The notes beneath the pieces are model-generated. The model saw only the letters and a program-made list of their open reading frames with translations, ran no database searches and was not told the origin of the DNA. Shown here one piece after another: positions 17,001 through 23,540 of a stretch of 24,552 bases of DNA. The stretch lies in contig JBCDIQ010000034.1 of assembly GCA_039024295.1 (NCBI GenBank), positions 1 through 24,552 on the forward strand. The letters are read 5' to 3'. The number at the start of each line of letters is the position of its first letter. Within the stretch, counting starts at the first letter, position 1. This DNA is from JBCDIQ01 sp039024295. GTDB taxonomy: Bacteria; Bacteroidota; Bacteroidia; J057. A program made the translations under genes and the position numbers.

Positions 17001-17120
17001 AGATTGTATCAACCCATCATCTGTAGAATACTGTGCCACGGTGGGAGCTTGTCCCCAGCCAGTAGAATACAGCATAAGAATCCAGCAAGCACATAGGAAA
17101 GAGAGGCGGCAGTTTGGCAT
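14073..17120 (-). CDS. Two-propeller sensor histidine kinase (LytS/YehU type)
   Basis: The 1015-residue product is a membrane sensor kinase. A signal sequence (about 1-23) is followed by about fourteen repeats of the WxGTxxGL...DG type (Reg_prop), enough for two seven-bladed propellers (about 40-640). Next are a Y_Y_Y immunoglobulin-like domain (about 690-750), one transmembrane helix (757-779), a short coiled coil, and a LytS-type kinase core. The core has the phosphoacceptor H810 in NPHFTFNAL, the N-box N906 in PYVENSIKHG and a G-box DNGIGV. This is the layout of half of the Bacteroidetes hybrid and propeller sensors that detect periplasmic ligands. LytS-type kinases usually pair with a LytTR response regulator; none is adjacent, so the partner and ligand are unknown. 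The divergent membrane-protein gene begins 53 nt away. Confidence 0.93.
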   Translation of the reverse strand: MPNCRLSFLCACWILMLYSTGWGQAPTVAQYSTDDGLIQSQVRAILQDKQGYLWLGTHRGVSRFDGREFLNFEPSQKSDELIGTFISGILEDQKGNLWFASDQGLSKYDGLRFTNFQQQDGLSSNRILCLHQRTNGDIWIGTREAGLTIYKNGTFTKNPIRWPVSQVKRSINSILEDQNNTIWLGTDDGLWTLEENTLVQVETPFLPGGTRVLSLLKLEETLWVGTNVGLFAMDGGNFRSFSEKDGLPDNSVFCLQTDALGRLWAGTGEGIAFLSKGKFEQLLGSNQLAYNIRSSTLDREGNLWFGTEGGGAFRLSQGLFSLFNLGNGLSSNLPKSFLEDGRGNIWISTVDKGISIYDGRNFRYLTESNGLGSNDIVFSTKDSQGRFWFASYTNGLSMYDGQFHAYSTQHGLASNAVYGLTFDAEGNLWIGTDKGLNHWNLTTDEITHTTVEGGLIDNTIYYLRFDQDSTLWMGTPRGICRRLSDGTFIRDSIANNVLTILEDHRHHMWLATASGLIHYDGESFRPIRLEEGLGQTEPLPSGANTVIAILLDGHTLWVGTEDGLFVLDLDKYYEQPDQEGYLRHLTRKDGLPSLEINANAAFGDSKGFIWFGTNEGAARINPLDLTKEAQKPEVKPLVHITKVQPPAGIDSWAESGYLLDPVTQLPKNLKLPHSSNRLEVAFSGIFLTNPKGLKYQVWLEGLDTTWTSTTNSSATYANLAPGDYTFKVRVTSSDVDFTQPATFSFSIKPAIYQTWPFRLALIGLMGMIGLVIYWVLSSRTKRKREEERMKNKAEKLALEHQALYAMMNPHFTFNALQSIQFFIMKQDKIAATRFLSSFAKLIRKNLESTKSEFIALGEEVERLNLYLGLEKMRFKDKFNYKVTVEPDIDLAETQIPPMILQPYVENSIKHGIMPLEAEGEIAVDVIKRDEDHLLIRIIDNGIGVEASKARRANRPNQHVSKGMQITQDRLALFGKMTRKEHGVEIKELYHPDGSIAGTEVTMLLPLAIGHGLTFD

Positions 17121-17173
17121 GAGCGGATTGGCTGAATTGTAATTTTCGTGATTTTTTTTTGATTTTGGAAGCC

Positions 17174-18205
17174 ATGAATAATTCCACCCGAGTGGTCATT
17201 TGGTTCAGCTGCGCGATACTGGCTACCTATGTCCTGTACGAACAGGTATTTGATCGGTTTAGCGCACCCTTGGCATTGAGCCTGGAGCGGCATCAGGAGC
17301 TTGTTAAAGGTGAATCAACGTTTTTCAATCCCTGGCAATACCGGGTTCTGGCAATTGGGGTGGTAGAAGGCATGATTCAGGGAACTGAATCACTGGGAAT
17401 TGCTCCCCATGTTTCGAATCCCTACTTGGATGAATACGGCATTGACCTACAACAGCATTTTCCATTGTTGTTGGTCAGGTGGATTCAACACTTCTTGATC
17501 TTCCTGGTGGCACTTATGCTGTACCAAAAAATGGGGATTTCCCATCCCTGGCTGTCTTTTATTGGGGTGATGTTACTGGCCCACAGCATGGCTAGAAGCA
17601 ATTTTGGCAGTGATTTGTCATTTAATACATACTTCGATCTGTTGTTTTACCTGCTGGGAGCATGGTGCATACTGTCGGAAAAATATGTGGGATTCATGGT
17701 GGTGGTGTTCCTGGCTGCGCTGAACAGGGAAAGCAGTGGATTTTTGCCTTTGATGCTGGCCATAATGGCGATCCAGGGTAAGCCGCTTAACATTATCCAG
17801 CCCAAAAAGGTAAAGGTTGCAGCCCTTTCCATGGGGATTTTTGTAGGTGTGTTTATCGGCATTCGGTTGTGGCTGGGTTATCAAGCTCCTAACCCAGTGT
17901 ATGACAATGAATCCTTCATGGATTACCTGCTGTGGAACCTAACCAATCCGATTACCTATCCACAACTACTGACCACCTTCGGGGTGATGCCCCTTATCGC
18001 CCTCGTAGGCTACCGAGCTTGGCCAAGCTTTTTGACGCGGTGGTTTTGGCTAGTGATCCCCGCCTGGGTAGTCATTCACTTTGGGTTTTCCATTGCGCGA
18101 GAAACTCGACTGTTTCTGGTGCCTATGGGGCTGATTTTTATTCCAGGGGTGCTATTTTTGGTGCAGCTGGAGGTGAGACAGAAAAGAATCAGTTCAGGTA
18201 GCTAG
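17174..18205 (+). CDS. Polytopic membrane protein of unknown function
   Basis: The 343-residue product has about eight hydrophobic segments spread along its length and a basic C-terminal tail (VRQKRISSGS). Motifs FFNPWQYRVLA near residue 50, LAALNRESSGFLP in the middle, and ARETRLFLVP near the end are seen in a loosely defined group of bacterial membrane proteins that resemble GT-C glycosyltransferase scaffolds. I do not see a clear catalytic DE or DD pair in a first loop, so enzyme activity is not claimed. I use the ATG at 17174 in place of an in-frame TTG at 17159 that overlaps an A/T-rich run. It is divergent from the sensor kinase, and the short shared intergenic region must hold both promoters. 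Confidence 0.75.
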   Translation: MNNSTRVVIWFSCAILATYVLYEQVFDRFSAPLALSLERHQELVKGESTFFNPWQYRVLAIGVVEGMIQGTESLGIAPHVSNPYLDEYGIDLQQHFPLLLVRWIQHFLIFLVALMLYQKMGISHPWLSFIGVMLLAHSMARSNFGSDLSFNTYFDLLFYLLGAWCILSEKYVGFMVVVFLAALNRESSGFLPLMLAIMAIQGKPLNIIQPKKVKVAALSMGIFVGVFIGIRLWLGYQAPNPVYDNESFMDYLLWNLTNPITYPQLLTTFGVMPLIALVGYRAWPSFLTRWFWLVIPAWVVIHFGFSIARETRLFLVPMGLIFIPGVLFLVQLEVRQKRISSGS

Positions 18206-18577
18206 TGCTTCCAGAACTAAATCTTTGGCCGTTATAGCTCGACCTTTTCGCGTATTTCTATGTCAAAAAAGCATCGCCTAGCATGCTAGGCTCAACTTTC
18301 CTTCCTTGACCTACACGAAAACTCCTTCGCTCTAACTGGCAAAATTCTTTGCTCTGTAAGCACTAGGGGCATTGATTGATCCTAACCCACAGGATTCGCA
18401 TTCATTCATACAAAATATTGCTACAATACTGACTCTTAGGGAAGTCTGTGGCTTGCGATCGTAGCATCAATTGAAACTCCTAAACCAATGGAAAGCTGAA
18501 GGTATCCTAGAAATATTGAATGGAATAAAAATATTGAAGCGACCTCTTTTGAATTGATGCCGCCTCAACAAACACCT
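18206..18577. other. Gene-free stretch with one perfect palindrome
   Basis: No supported ORF lies in these 372 nt. The main structure is the perfect 16-bp palindrome at 18276-18291. The rest is AT-rich with short direct repeats such as AATATTGA (two copies near 18510-18540). A small rightward ORF starting near 18557 runs antisense into the next gene and shows no recognisable features. I see no tRNA or insertion-sequence remnant. Confidence 0.5.
18265..18291 (-). terminator. Palindrome, possible leftward terminator
   Basis: GCCTAG (18276-18281) pairs with CTAGGC (18286-18291) across CATG, forming a perfect 16-base palindrome. Read leftward it is followed after five bases by TTTTTT (18270-18265). 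It could terminate the YceI/membrane-protein transcript ending at 18578, although the distance (about 290 nt) and the spacer weaken that reading. Confidence 0.4.
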
Positions 18578-18982
18578 TTACCCAGAGACCTGCTCTTGGT
18601 TTACCTGAAAAAATGGGGCTACAGTGAAGAAGGCCAACGCAGGAAAAAAGTGCATGGGGATACTTAAACCAGGAAACAGTTCCGGAGATTCAATGTCCAA
18701 TGGCAAGCTCATTCCCAGTGGTCCTACGATGCTGGCAAATGACAGGACACTTATCACGATGTTCAGAAAGCCAATGAATTTTTCCTTGTTGAAGCGAATC
18801 AAAACAAAATACCCCAGGGTCATTAACAAACACCCAATGGTCGAAGCTGCTATAATGGAAGTAGGGTTGATGACGGCAGAGAAATCGCTCCACATGGCGT
18901 TTGCATAAATCTCTGCATAAATGATTCCGCTGATGGATGCCAAAATGCTGGCCACTACGCCATGAATGATGAGTTTCTTCAT
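18578..18982 (-). CDS. Small four-helix membrane protein (DUF6069-like)
   Basis: The 134-residue product has four predicted membrane helices (about 5-24, 37-60, 70-92 and 108-126). Recognisable points are an N-terminal GIIYAEIY, a central INPTSIIAASTIGC, and a C-terminal PMHFFPALAFFTVAPFF, which recall the DUF6069 group from memory. Function is unknown. I chose the ATG at 18982 because it gives the natural MKKLIIHG start and leaves a 10-nt gap after the YceI stop; a longer frame reaching 19024 would overlap that gene. It is probably the second gene of a YceI-membrane protein operon. Confidence 0.7.
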   Translation of the reverse strand: MKKLIIHGVVASILASISGIIYAEIYANAMWSDFSAVINPTSIIAASTIGCLLMTLGYFVLIRFNKEKFIGFLNIVISVLSFASIVGPLGMSLPLDIESPELFPGLSIPMHFFPALAFFTVAPFFQVNQEQVSG

Positions 18983-18992
18983 GCTTGGGTGA

Positions 18993-19526
18993 TCACGGTT
19001 TGGTGACAGGAACAGAGACATCAAGGGTCAAAACGGTAGCAGCTTTAGCAGACATTCCTTTTGTACCTCCGATGTTGAAATCGGTGCGATTCACTTCAAA
19101 ATTGCTGACGAAGGTATTGTTTTCAAATGTGAAGGGAATGGTCATTTCTTTTGTAACACCATGAATGGCCATATCTCCTGTTACTGCGTATCCGCTCTCC
19201 GTTTGAGCAAATGATTTCGAAACAAATCGAATCTCAGGAAACTGCTCCGCATCGAACCACTTGGGGCTAACTGCGTGCTTATTTTTCATGCCATTGCCTG
19301 TGTTTATGGAACTTACCTCAATGGTCAGGTCAAACTTGGAACTTCCCAGGTCACTCGGATCGAAGTGGACATCTCCAGAGAAATCAGAAAAAATGCCTTC
19401 CGGGTTTTTGCTTGTAAATTTAATCGAATACCCATCAGCGATCTCCCATTTAATGGAATTGTATAAGGTAAATGAGGAAAGCATCAGCCCTGCCAGGATC
19501 ACTGCGAGAAACGTTGCTGTTTTCAT
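18993..19526 (-). CDS. YceI-family periplasmic lipid-binding protein
   Basis: The 177-residue product has a signal peptide (about 1-20; FLAVILAGLMLSSF) and then a single YceI domain. YceI proteins form a lipocalin-like barrel that binds a long isoprenoid or other amphiphile in the periplasm. Diagnostic stretches are SIKFTSKNPEGIFSDFSGDV near the N-terminus, the SKFDLTIEVSSINTGNGMKNKH core, WFDAEQFPEIRFVSKSF, and a C-terminal GMSAKAATVLTLDVSVPV. Length is typical. It heads a two-gene leftward unit with a small membrane protein 10 nt downstream. The ligand is not predictable from sequence, and physiological roles in this phylum are poorly defined. Confidence 0.92.
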   Translation of the reverse strand: MKTATFLAVILAGLMLSSFTLYNSIKWEIADGYSIKFTSKNPEGIFSDFSGDVHFDPSDLGSSKFDLTIEVSSINTGNGMKNKHAVSPKWFDAEQFPEIRFVSKSFAQTESGYAVTGDMAIHGVTKEMTIPFTFENNTFVSNFEVNRTDFNIGGTKGMSAKAATVLTLDVSVPVTKP

Positions 19527-19648
19527 TGTTCAAAGATTTAATGTTGAAGAAACAAAGTTCTCGATGGGGAGACACAAAAAAAATAAGGTAGATTAAGAAA
19601 TGAAGGTTTCATCTTCACCTATCTCCAACCTTCAATCAACATAGGGAT

Positions 19649-19945
19649 TCATAAGTCCGGCAGGAGCACGGGGATTTTTTCAAATTGAGGAGGGATCACA
19701 AACGCTCCATTTTTATTGAGGCAGCCATATGTTCCCTTCTTTCTTACCGCTGCAAGTCCTTGTGAGAATTCTCCTGCTGAGTAAAACTGAGGCTCGATAG
19801 CGATGTTTCCTGATGCATCCAAATATCCCCATAACCCATCTTCAATGATCAAATATAGTTCAGTTTCTTCCTGATGCTGAGATGACAATCGGCATGATAC
19901 CATCACCGTGGATAGTAGAAGGATCACGTAGGCTATTTTCTTCAT
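19649..19945 (-). CDS. Short WG-repeat lipoprotein, probably truncated
   Basis: The 98-residue product starts with a lipoprotein signal peptide (MKKIAYVILLLSTVMVSC; lipidated Cys18) and then has one full WG-type repeat (GLWGYLDASGNIAIEPQF...FSQGLAAVRKKG) and the beginning of a second (YGCLNKNGAFVIPPQFEKI). It stops abruptly in IPVLLPDL, where intact proteins continue FxxAxxFxEGLAxV and usually carry several more repeats. I found no continuation in the other frames immediately downstream, so the rest is likely deleted. WG-repeat proteins are secreted or surface proteins of unknown function. It may be a decaying gene or a short active form. Confidence 0.6.
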   Translation of the reverse strand: MKKIAYVILLLSTVMVSCRLSSQHQEETELYLIIEDGLWGYLDASGNIAIEPQFYSAGEFSQGLAAVRKKGTYGCLNKNGAFVIPPQFEKIPVLLPDL

Positions 19946-20064
19946 CTTCAGTTCCTTTATTGGTAAATCCTGGATTCCCTAACATTTACGGTTGGCCTTA
20001 AGAGAAGTTAGAGGTTTAGCATTCTTCCGACCTCTTTTGGATATTGTTTCCCACCTATGACCAG

Positions 20065-20205
20065 TTACGCCAGTGCCATTTCCCGGTTATACTTTTTCCG
20101 GTATGCTAAGGGAGATAGGCCTGTGTACTTCTTGAAAATTTTCCGGGAAGCTTTTTCATCATTGTACCCAAGCCAATAATTCGCCACTATTCCAGAAATC
20201 TCAGG
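20065..20205 (-). pseudogene. C-terminal remnant of an AraC-family regulator
   Basis: Read leftward, one frame gives about 45 residues containing WLGYNDEKASRKIFKKYTG and then LSPLAYRKKYN before a TAA at 20065-20067. This is the second helix-turn-helix and the end signature of AraC/XylS proteins (LGYxDxxxFxRxFKKxTGxSPxxYR). The rest of the domain and any sensor domain are missing, and the fragment partly overlaps the 3' end of the next gene. The expected Phe before xRxFKK is lost (KASRKIF). I read it as a relic, not a working regulator; a gene of 40 codons from GTG at 20187 is formally possible. Confidence 0.7.
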
Positions 20206-20777
20206 TCCGCCGATTCATATTTCACCTGTCCGCCCTTAGCTGGATAATACTTTTTTGCACCCCAGCAAATCAGCCCTTGGTCGCGTTTCAGGTTGGGGTT
20301 GTCTTTTAGAAAATCATCCAGGTATTTGTTCATGACGTTGAAATCCGAAGTATCCATCCGATAGCCCTTCCGGGTTTTCTCCTGTAACACATGCCAAAAG
20401 CCGACTGCATCTGCGAGGGTTTTTCCTGGATTTTCTCGCATCCAGGCCATGAATGGATTGGAGAAGGAGAACTTCTTTCCTATTTCTTGTTTAAAGAATG
20501 CCCGAAGATTTTGGCCAAACTTAATCGAATCAGTAATGACAGTTTCTGGAGTAAGTACCTCCTTGGCCCAGTTGAAATTTGATTGGATGACTACTTTCTT
20601 CAGGGTAATCGATTCTCCCTTAAAGTGTTGGATGATCCGTCTTCGTAGCTCATTTTTTCTGGCGGTAGCAGGAATGTTGAGCTGTTTGCAAAACTTAGTC
20701 AATTCCTCCTTTGACCAGTACCAATTGTCAAAGGCTTCTCCGGTTGTGAGGGACTCGAATGGGGGGCGCGTGCTCAT
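20187..20777 (-). CDS. SAP/DUF6434-like protein
   Basis: The 196-residue soluble protein has an N-terminal segment (about 1-50) with WYWSKEELTKFCKQLNIPATARKNELRRRI, which fits a SAP-type helix-extension-helix motif often linked to nucleic-acid binding. A second domain (about 65-135; NFNWAKEVLTPETVITDSIKFGQNLRAFFKQEIG, then FMAWMRENPGKTLADAVGFW) matches what I remember of DUF6434. Its function is unknown; members are common as lone genes in Bacteroidota and Firmicutes. The start ATG is at 20777. The 3' end touches the AraC remnant. No operon partner is evident; the TlpA-like gene ends 94 nt upstream. Confidence 0.7.
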   Translation of the reverse strand: MSTRPPFESLTTGEAFDNWYWSKEELTKFCKQLNIPATARKNELRRRIIQHFKGESITLKKVVIQSNFNWAKEVLTPETVITDSIKFGQNLRAFFKQEIGKKFSFSNPFMAWMRENPGKTLADAVGFWHVLQEKTRKGYRMDTSDFNVMNKYLDDFLKDNPNLKRDQGLICWGAKKYYPAKGGQVKYESADLRFLE

Positions 20778-20871
20778 GATTTTTCACTTGAGGTAGGAAT
20801 TGAATGCTTACCAGCAAATTTTATTGTATCTATTCAGGAGGATTTGCAAAAGGGTATTTCCCTGTTCTACT

Positions 20872-21462
20872 CTATTTCAACTCCAATAACAACCGCTCAA
20901 TTTCCTGCCGAGCTTCTGGAGAAGTAATGTCCACCACTTTGTGGACCTCCAGAGCATGATCCACCAGGAAATATTGAGGAATAGCTACCTTGTAGGTGGC
21001 TCCCCCCTCCAAAGAATTGATGGGTTCTAGTACCATCTGAAACAATGGATGTTCCATGTTCCAACCAAGATGCAGGTTAGTTCCTGCCCAATCATGGGTT
21101 TGGAAAAAGCTTTGCCAAGCTACCAGGTCCCTATCGATACTGATGGTGACGAGTTCAAGGTTTGGGTCATTTATTTCCTGTACAAGCTCCTCTACCGCGG
21201 GATACTTCTTCCGGCAAGGTCCGCACCATGTCGCCCAAAAATCGAGCAACAGGACTTTTCCTTTCATTTCGGCAAAAGTAAAGGTCGTGCTATCAGGTTT
21301 TAGGAAGGAATAGCCTTCCATGAAATATTGGGAAGTATCTGTTATAGCCGCATGATGGTCTTTGGTAGTTAAGTCAAGCTTTTGTCCCAGGTCTGGAAAA
21401 AAGGTCGAACCTTGCAGGAACAGCAAAAATCCGCTCAGTAAAATTAGGGAGTTATTAGCCAT
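20872..21462 (-). CDS. TlpA/ResA-like thioredoxin-fold protein
   Basis: The 196-residue product has an N-terminal hydrophobic segment (about 5-20; signal peptide or anchor) and a thioredoxin fold facing the periplasm. The active site WCGPC is at residues 79-83 in FWATWCGPCRKKYP, and the cis-proline segment is VAIPQYFLVD. Such proteins reduce disulfides in cytochrome or envelope maturation, or act as general extracytoplasmic thiol reductants; the exact partner is unknown. I use the ATG at 21462 because an alternative TTG eight codons upstream adds only polar residues before the signal segment. It is divergent from the sigma-factor gene, and the 135 nt between them must hold both promoters. Confidence 0.85.
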   Translation of the reverse strand: MANNSLILLSGFLLFLQGSTFFPDLGQKLDLTTKDHHAAITDTSQYFMEGYSFLKPDSTTFTFAEMKGKVLLLDFWATWCGPCRKKYPAVEELVQEINDPNLELVTISIDRDLVAWQSFFQTHDWAGTNLHLGWNMEHPLFQMVLEPINSLEGGATYKVAIPQYFLVDHALEVHKVVDITSPEARQEIERLLLELK

Positions 21463-21597
21463 GAGGTTGATGTCTTTGGGTTCCAATTTAGAAGAATCCG
21501 TTAAGAGTTGTTGAAATTTTTACCCAAACCATGTGACGAATCGGCAAAATGGTACACTTACCTTTCGAAACACCTTTTGTCGATCAATTTCCCTCAG

Positions 21598-22080
21598 GTG
21601 AATAAGAAACAATCATTTGTTGATGCCATTGCTGCCCATCGGGCCATCCTGTTTAAGGTAGCCAGCCTGTACACCAGCGATCCGTCGGACCGGGAGGACT
21701 TGATGCAAGAGATGATTTATCAGCTATGGAAATCCTACGATTCGTTTCAGGGAAAGGCTCAGTTCTCTACTTGGATGTACCGAGTAGCGATGAACACCGC
21801 CATTTATCACCTGAAGCAGGAGAGGCGGAAGCCTAAACTGTTGCCTTTTTCCCACTCGCAGCCAGAACCAGTGCAAAGTAGTCCCAACCCGATGGATGAG
21901 CAATGGCTGATCCTGCAGCAACACCTTCAGGGGCTAAACCTGCTGGAGAAAAGCATTGTGCTGCTGTACCTGGAACAGAAAAGTTATAAAGAGATCGCAG
22001 AGATTACCGGTTTATCTGAGAGTAACGTGGGAACGCGTCTTTCCCGAATCAAGCAAAAAATTCAATCCTCAATTTCCTGA
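21598..22080 (+). CDS. ECF-type RNA polymerase sigma factor
   Basis: The 160-residue product has sigma region 2 (about 10-80; DREDLMQEMIYQLWKSYDSFQG then FSTWMYRVAMNTAI) and region 4 (about 105-157; LLEKSIVLLYLEQKSYKEIAEITGL then NVGTRLSRIKQKI), joined by a short linker, the standard ECF layout. It directs core polymerase to a dedicated promoter set. I prefer GTG at 21598, which yields MNKKQSFVDAIAAHRAIL, the usual N-terminus; an open frame back to TTG at 21508 adds 30 residues without sigma features. The next gene encodes a small membrane protein 11 nt downstream, a common arrangement for a sigma/anti-sigma pair. Confidence 0.9.
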   Translation: MNKKQSFVDAIAAHRAILFKVASLYTSDPSDREDLMQEMIYQLWKSYDSFQGKAQFSTWMYRVAMNTAIYHLKQERRKPKLLPFSHSQPEPVQSSPNPMDEQWLILQQHLQGLNLLEKSIVLLYLEQKSYKEIAEITGLSESNVGTRLSRIKQKIQSSIS

Positions 22081-22091
22081 ACAACCGACCT

Positions 22092-22685
22092 ATGAACCTC
22101 GACGATTTGAAACAGAGTTGGGAAGCCCTTGGGGTACAAGCCCATCAGCATGACTCTCTTCAAAGGCAGCAGATTCACACGCAGTTAAAGAGAAGATATG
22201 CATCTACTTTGCGGCGTTTACTCTGGCCAGAATGGCTGGCCCTGATGTTTTGCTGGTACTTTGCTGCCACATTTGTCTACCAATTTTTCATGTTTGATCG
22301 GTTGTTTCTGCAAGCAGTTGCAAGTATTACGGTTGTTGTCCTGGCCGTATTTCCCGCTTTGCGCATGTGGTTGTTGTATCAATTATTTGCGATACGGCTT
22401 GATCAACCCTTCGTGGAAGTTCAGCATTCATTCCGGCTGCGGAAACGTAGCTTTCAGCGCATCCAATTGCTAAACGGAGGCTTGGGCTTGCTACTTGTTA
22501 TTTCAGTGATGGTGCTTTCTACGAAGATCTACAACGAGTTTGAAGTCGTTTCTGGAAAGAACTTTTGGTCAATTGTCTACTTCCTCACTTTTGGCTTAGT
22601 GATGTGGATGGAATTCCGACTCAAGCGTCGGTACGGTCGCATCCTGTCACAAGCTGAGCACATCATTCAAAAATTAACCTCATGA
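22092..22685 (+). CDS. Small membrane protein, candidate anti-sigma factor
   Basis: The 197-residue product begins MNLDDLKQSWEALG, a cytoplasmic start seen in membrane proteins encoded beside ECF sigma genes in this phylum. A basic stretch (KRRYASTLRRLLW) is followed by two hydrophobic segments (about 45-68 and 73-96), a charged middle (RLRKRSFQRIQ), and two more (about 130-147 and 158-175), then a basic tail. No zinc-binding HxxxCxxC motif of classical ZAS anti-sigma factors is present, so the assignment rests on position and N-terminal form. The gene follows the sigma factor by 11 nt and overlaps the next gene by four bases, indicating translational coupling. Confidence 0.65.
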   Translation: MNLDDLKQSWEALGVQAHQHDSLQRQQIHTQLKRRYASTLRRLLWPEWLALMFCWYFAATFVYQFFMFDRLFLQAVASITVVVLAVFPALRMWLLYQLFAIRLDQPFVEVQHSFRLRKRSFQRIQLLNGGLGLLLVISVMVLSTKIYNEFEVVSGKNFWSIVYFLTFGLVMWMEFRLKRRYGRILSQAEHIIQKLTS

Positions 22686-23248
22686 ACCTTTTATCTGCTC
22701 TTCCACGGCTGCTGGAGATCATCAGCCGCGTATACGTATGGATTTTTCTGAACCTCTATGGCTGGGGCAAGATACTTGGCGGGCAATTTCATCGCCGGGG
22801 AAATTTACCGGAGGAAGTTGCACAAATTCCCCTTGCAGAGGTTGGGGCATATGACCTGGCCTGGACTTTTATGGGATATTCTCAGGCATACATTCTGTTC
22901 ATTGGCATCTCCCAGGTGATCGGAGCCTGGCTGCTGCTTTTGAACAGAACCAAAATCCTGGGGGTAGCCATCTTACTGCCTGTAATGTTCAACGTCCTCG
23001 TATTCGATGCAATTTTCCTGGACACCAAAGGTGCGCTAGTCAATGCCACCATTTACACCCTGATGTTGTTTTACATCCTTTTTTATAACCGGGTGGCAGT
23101 AATTGAGGCCTTTCACAGTTTGACTTCCTCTGCTGAGCGTTCGGGTTTAACATCAGGAGAACGTATTTCAGAACTGCTCCTTGGATTCGGCTTGGGGGGA
23201 TTGATATTTGTGGTCGATCAGTTGTTGGTGAACTGGGTGGGGCATTGA
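22682..23248 (+). CDS. DoxX-like membrane protein
   Basis: The 188-residue product has about five hydrophobic segments. The N-terminal RVYVWIFLNLYGWGKILGGQF and the following four-helix pattern recall DoxX-like proteins of Bacteroidota, a family tied loosely to redox or quinone-related functions. No cofactor-binding residue can be named. The ATG overlaps the stop of the previous gene (ATGA at 22682-22685), so the two are translationally coupled. This suggests that the three-gene unit responds to an envelope or redox signal, which is inference only. The palindrome at 23258-23275 follows and may end the transcript. Confidence 0.65.
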   Translation: MNLLSALPRLLEIISRVYVWIFLNLYGWGKILGGQFHRRGNLPEEVAQIPLAEVGAYDLAWTFMGYSQAYILFIGISQVIGAWLLLLNRTKILGVAILLPVMFNVLVFDAIFLDTKGALVNATIYTLMLFYILFYNRVAVIEAFHSLTSSAERSGLTSGERISELLLGFGLGGLIFVVDQLLVNWVGH

Positions 23249-23257
23249 ATGGGCATT

Positions 23258-23275
23258 ACCTGTAGCCCTACAGGT
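23258..23275 (+). terminator. Palindrome after the sigma-factor operon
   Basis: ACCTGTAG (23258-23265) pairs perfectly with CTACAGGT (23268-23275) around CC. GTGCTATTTTAGG follows, so it may act as a weak terminator 10 nt after the DoxX-like gene. Its arms share the CTACAG(AG)GTGT sequence with the repeat at 23389-23402, so it probably belongs to the same repeat family. Confidence 0.5.
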
Positions 23276-23384
23276 GTGCTATTTTAGGGAAATTATACCA
23301 ATTTGAAATTCATGTATCACATATTAACTGGTATTTGCAGCAACTCCAGGTATCGCTTCTACGAAGCTGGTGTTCTTGGTGAAT

Positions 23385-23420
23385 GATCTCTACAGAGGTG
23401 TTACCCCCTCCGGGGGTGTT
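23385..23420 (-). repeat. REP-like unit, leftward copy
   Basis: The core is ACCCCC (23403-23408) / GGGGGT (23412-23417) with loop TCC, preceded by CTCTACAGAGGTGTT. On the minus strand this reads C5-loop-G5, then TAACACCTCTGTAGAGAT, which aligns with the unit at 23511-23540 read rightward. Confidence 0.55.
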
Positions 23421-23510
23421 TGGACTGGACCCATAGCCTGAAAATGGATGCTATCAGGCACATAGTATCGAGGGAGCGTAACCTTGGTAGCATAAATTTC
23501 ATTCAGAAGC

Positions 23511-23540
23511 TAAGCCCCAGTGGGGCGAAACCTTTCATGT
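23511..23540 (+). repeat. REP-like unit, rightward copy
   Basis: The core is GCCCC (23514-23518) / GGGGC (23522-23526) with loop AGT, followed by GAAACCTTTCATGTAAATA. The shared order is C-run, loop, G-run, then AA-ACCT-T..TGTA. This suggests common descent with the inverted copy at 23385-23420, with substitutions and a small gap. Confidence 0.55.

Noticed and set aside
18557..18667. Small rightward ORF beginning MPPQQTPLPRD
   Set aside because: It runs antisense into the membrane-protein gene at 18578 and has no recognisable motif or ribosome site.
19531..19556. Bacteroidota-type promoter (TTTG ... TTTG) before the YceI gene
   Set aside because: The two TTTG boxes are too close (18 nt apart, leaving 14 before a TAnnTTTG box), the TA is not matched, and the start would fall on the ATG.
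21508..21597. 30-residue N-terminal extension of the sigma factor from TTG
   Set aside because: It has no sigma features, and the GTG at 21598 gives the normal ECF N-terminus.
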